This document shows positions 6,282 through 8,336 of a stretch of DNA of 8,336 nucleotides, one piece after another. A program made the position numbers and the translations under genes. Position 1 is the stretch's first letter. Each line of letters opens with the position of its first letter. Source of the stretch: an uncultured Bacillota bacterium (GTDB taxonomy: Bacteria > Bacillota > UBA994 > UBA5500); assembly GCA_937874815.1 (NCBI GenBank), contig CALNBW010000251.1:1-8336 (forward strand). The letters are read 5' to 3'. The notes under the pieces are model-generated. The model was not told the origin of the DNA. It saw nothing but the letters and a program-made list of their open reading frames with translations, and searched no databases.

Positions 6282-8234
6282 ATGAACAAAGCGTTTAACC
6301 TGAGCAGTTTGCGCAACCGCATGACAACCACAGTCGTGATCCTTATTGCTATCGCGATCATTGCGGTAGGTATTTCGCTCAACACAACCATGAAAAGCAC
6401 ATTGAACACTATCGTTAGAGAGGAAGCCACCGCGAAAGCGACGGACATTGCTAGCTGGCTCACTGAACAGATAGCCTTATACCAGAGCCAACTACAAACC
6501 ATTCTCACCCTCTACCCTCCTGATAGCCTCACAACTGACGAATTTAAGCGCTTAATGGCAGCTAACCCGGAGCTAGCCGGCGTCTTTTTACGACAAGGCG
6601 ACGAGGAGCTAGCTAGCGGCGCATCTTGGGATGGGCTCTCTTCCCTGCCTTTGGACCAATTAGAAGCAGGCCTAGGCAATCCTTTGCAGCACAATAGTGG
6701 TAATTGGCTAATGCCTATCTGGTTACCAATCAAAGACGGTAGTGAAGAGGCAACCGGGGTGTTTGGTTTCCTGGTGAACCTGCAGCCGTTAACTGAGTGG
6801 CTGGCCGCTGCCGGTGGGCAGATAACTGTTATTAGTCAGAGTGGCGAAGCGATGCTTAGCTCCGACCCTAGCACCATCATGCAAGGGGATACCCGCAAAG
6901 GAGTGAGAAATGGCGCTATCGGCGATGCGATACGAGAATCGCTGGCAGGAAAGACAGGTATTAATGCTTTTTCAATGGATGGTACCAACCACCTAATCGC
7001 TTATGCGCCTGTAGCAGGCACCAGCTGGGGGTTGACTCGCCTTATTCCAGCAAAGGAAGCAGCCTATGCCCAAATGACCAGCACTCGTAACCTAATTCTG
7101 GTCGGACTTATCTGCCTGCTAGTAGCGGGGGCTATCGTCTACTTCTATTCAGGCACTTTGGTGAACCCCATTTCGCGGCTATCAGAAGCAACTTCGGTTC
7201 TGGCCAGTGGCCAACTCGACCAGCAAGTAGAAGTAACTAGCGATGATGAAATAGGGGTTTTGGCTGAGAACTTCAACTTGATGGTGAAGAACTTACGACA
7301 GTTAGTTGGCGGTATGGGAAGCGCGGCGCGCGAGCTTCTCGCAGCATCAGAGACGCTGGCTTTTACCTCCCAGGAGGCAGGCTATGTTACAGAACAAGTG
7401 AGCGCAACTATTCAAGAGGTGGCTGCTGGCGCAGCACGTTTAGCGGAAGAAGCTGGGCAGGGCAGTAACTTAGTGGAGGAAATTGCCGTCTCAGCCGAGC
7501 ATATGCTGGAACAGGCTACCAAAGCTGGCGTTAGCAGCGGGGAAGTCAAAAAGATGGCGCACGCAGCCCTGGTTGTTGTCGATGAGCAAAATCAGGCAGT
7601 TGAACAAACTGTGAGCGCCGTGGACAGCGCTGAAACAACTATCAGACAGCTGAATGCGTACTCCGAAGAAATTGGCCGCATAGTGGAGATCATCGGCGGC
7701 ATTTCCGGCCAGACTGACCTATTGGCCCTCAACGCTGCCGTGGAAGCCGCTCGTGCGGGCGAGCACGGCCTGGGCTTTGCCGTAGTGGCTGAACAGGTTC
7801 GCGTTTTGGCGGAACAGACGGATAACTCGACCAAAGAAATCGCAGACCTGATTAACAGAGTAAAGCTGGGCACTGAAAAAGCGGTGCGGGAGATGAATGT
7901 GAGTCGTCAGGCGGCTGCCAACGCTCAGTCGGCGGTAAAGCACACAGCCAACTCGTTCAATAACATTGCGGCTGCCATAGAACAGGCCGATAGTGAGGTC
8001 GCCAGCATAACTGCTGGGCTAGAGGGGCTGCGACGGCATACGGATGCTGTGGTGCAAGTGATCCATAACGTCAGCGCTGTTTCCACCCAGAGCGCCGCTT
8101 CTGCTGAAGAAGTCACTGCGGCTTCCCAAGAGCAGACATCGCAGATTCTACATATCAGTAAGGCAGCCAACGACCTAAGCCAGTTGGCCAACCAACTACA
8201 GTCGGTCATTGGCACCTTCAAACTGAATAGCTAG
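6282..8234 (+). CDS. Methyl-accepting chemotaxis protein with Cache-type extracellular sensor
   Basis: This 650-residue transmembrane chemoreceptor is expected to control CheA kinase through CheW in polar arrays. A basic N-terminus (R11, R13) precedes TM1 (about 14-34); an extracellular domain of about 235 residues follows, then TM2 (270-290), HAMP (about 291-343, with P296 and DDEIG at 321-325) and a long coiled-coil signalling domain. The ectodomain size and the segments ITVISQSGEAMLSS (181-194) and IAYAPVAGTSWGL (239-251) fit the membrane-proximal half of a double Cache module; the amino-acid-binding RWY-type motif is not seen, so the ligand is unknown. The hairpin tip has QTDLLALNAAVEAARAGE (477-494), then GLGFAVVAEQVR. 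HAMP to tip is about 147 residues, longer than in E. coli Tsr and close to the 44-heptad class. Likely methylation-helix sequence includes SAASAEEVTAAS (604-615). The C-terminus ends FKLNS, without a CheR-docking NWETF pentapeptide. No che gene adjoins it, so it is an orphan receptor. Confidence 0.96.
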   Translation: MNKAFNLSSLRNRMTTTVVILIAIAIIAVGISLNTTMKSTLNTIVREEATAKATDIASWLTEQIALYQSQLQTILTLYPPDSLTTDEFKRLMAANPELAGVFLRQGDEELASGASWDGLSSLPLDQLEAGLGNPLQHNSGNWLMPIWLPIKDGSEEATGVFGFLVNLQPLTEWLAAAGGQITVISQSGEAMLSSDPSTIMQGDTRKGVRNGAIGDAIRESLAGKTGINAFSMDGTNHLIAYAPVAGTSWGLTRLIPAKEAAYAQMTSTRNLILVGLICLLVAGAIVYFYSGTLVNPISRLSEATSVLASGQLDQQVEVTSDDEIGVLAENFNLMVKNLRQLVGGMGSAARELLAASETLAFTSQEAGYVTEQVSATIQEVAAGAARLAEEAGQGSNLVEEIAVSAEHMLEQATKAGVSSGEVKKMAHAALVVVDEQNQAVEQTVSAVDSAETTIRQLNAYSEEIGRIVEIIGGISGQTDLLALNAAVEAARAGEHGLGFAVVAEQVRVLAEQTDNSTKEIADLINRVKLGTEKAVREMNVSRQAAANAQSAVKHTANSFNNIAAAIEQADSEVASITAGLEGLRRHTDAVVQVIHNVSAVSTQSAASAEEVTAASQEQTSQILHISKAANDLSQLANQLQSVIGTFKLNS

Positions 8235-8248
8235 CTTAAAAGACCAGC

Positions 8249-8279
8249 GGCAGCCACTGGGAAGGTCGCCTTGGCTGCC
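8249..8279 (+). other. Hairpin just after the chemoreceptor gene
   Basis: GGCAGCC (8249-8255) pairs with GGCTGCC (8273-8279), and inside it AAGG (8262-8265) pairs with CCTT (8269-8272), leaving a six-base bulge on the 5' side. It begins 15 bases after the stop codon. The sequence after the stem is GC-rich with no T-run, so it is not a standard intrinsic terminator; it could mark a 3' end by another route or protect the transcript. Confidence 0.45.
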
Positions 8280-8303
8280 AGAGGGCTGCGGGGTGTTGCT
8301 TAG

Positions 8304-8330
8304 AGCACAGGAGCAGGCTCCAATCGTGCT
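8304..8330. other. Second hairpin near the right edge
   Basis: AGCAC (8304-8308) pairs with GTGCT (8326-8330), and within it GGAGC (8310-8314) pairs with GCTCC (8317-8321), with one unpaired base on the left and four on the right. The innermost loop is only two bases, so the last pair probably opens. The six bases visible beyond it are not a T-run. Role unknown; the window ends here. The rest of 8235-8336 holds no coding region I can support. Confidence 0.4.
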
Positions 8331-8336
8331 TACAGC

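Noticed and set aside
6125..6508. A 127-codon minus-strand open frame spanning the divergent region and the start of the chemoreceptor
   Set aside because: Its hydrophobic stretch is the complement of the chemoreceptor's TM1 coding sequence, and it would run across the recJ promoter. No supporting ribosome binding site was seen.
1..8336. CRISPR array, insertion sequence, prophage, toxin-antitoxin or defence genes, tRNA or rRNA
   Set aside because: Genes are packed almost end to end with recognised housekeeping or sensory proteins; the gaps (13-195 bases, plus the 102-base right end) contain no spacer-repeat pattern, transposase, small toxin-like frame or tRNA-like fold that I can support.

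Overview
The window looks like a chromosomal segment of a Gram-positive, Bacillota-type bacterium, probably of a clostridial or Peptococcaceae-like lineage; the genus cannot be told. The reasons are the gene order recJ-apt-relA-dtd followed by a metallo-beta-lactamase-fold hydrolase (a familiar Bacillota arrangement), strong AGGAGG-type ribosome binding sites, a TTG start on recJ, a single bifunctional long Rel enzyme, the long C-terminally extended form of RecJ, and a chemoreceptor whose long cytoplasmic arms fit the class common in this phylum. Base composition is balanced, near 50% GC by eye.

Layout. From 6086 down to 1, all on the minus strand and read right to left, is one tightly packed gene group: recJ (6086-3615), apt (3570-3058), relA/rel (3008-855), dtd (819-370) and the first 118 codons of an MBL-fold hydrolase (356 to the window edge). 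The gaps are 44, 49, 35 and 13 bases, with no terminator-like element between genes, so they are probably cotranscribed. An extended -10 promoter (TGC-TATAAT, minus strand, 6226-6218) would start this transcript about 125 bases upstream of recJ. From 6282 to 8234, on the plus strand and diverging from recJ, is a transmembrane methyl-accepting chemotaxis protein with a Cache-type sensor. The 195-base divergent region holds the recJ promoter, an imperfect 22-base direct repeat, a 6+6 inverted repeat over the recJ -35 position, and several possible leader hairpins. After the chemoreceptor, 8235-8336 holds two inverted repeats and no gene.

Function. The minus-strand genes are housekeeping functions: single-strand DNA 5'-3' exonuclease for repair and recombination (RecJ), adenine salvage (Apt), (p)ppGpp synthesis and hydrolysis (Rel), removal of D-amino acids from mischarged tRNA (Dtd), and a metal-dependent hydrolase of unknown substrate. 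Apt and Rel both act on purine nucleotide metabolism. The chemoreceptor is a separate transcription unit that senses an unidentified ligand and should signal to CheA/CheW encoded elsewhere.

All six proteins fall into known families with their key motifs intact in the parts visible. I found no convincing undescribed system. The parts most worth a second look are non-coding: the repeat and inverted repeat in the recJ/chemoreceptor divergent region, and the structured recJ leader.
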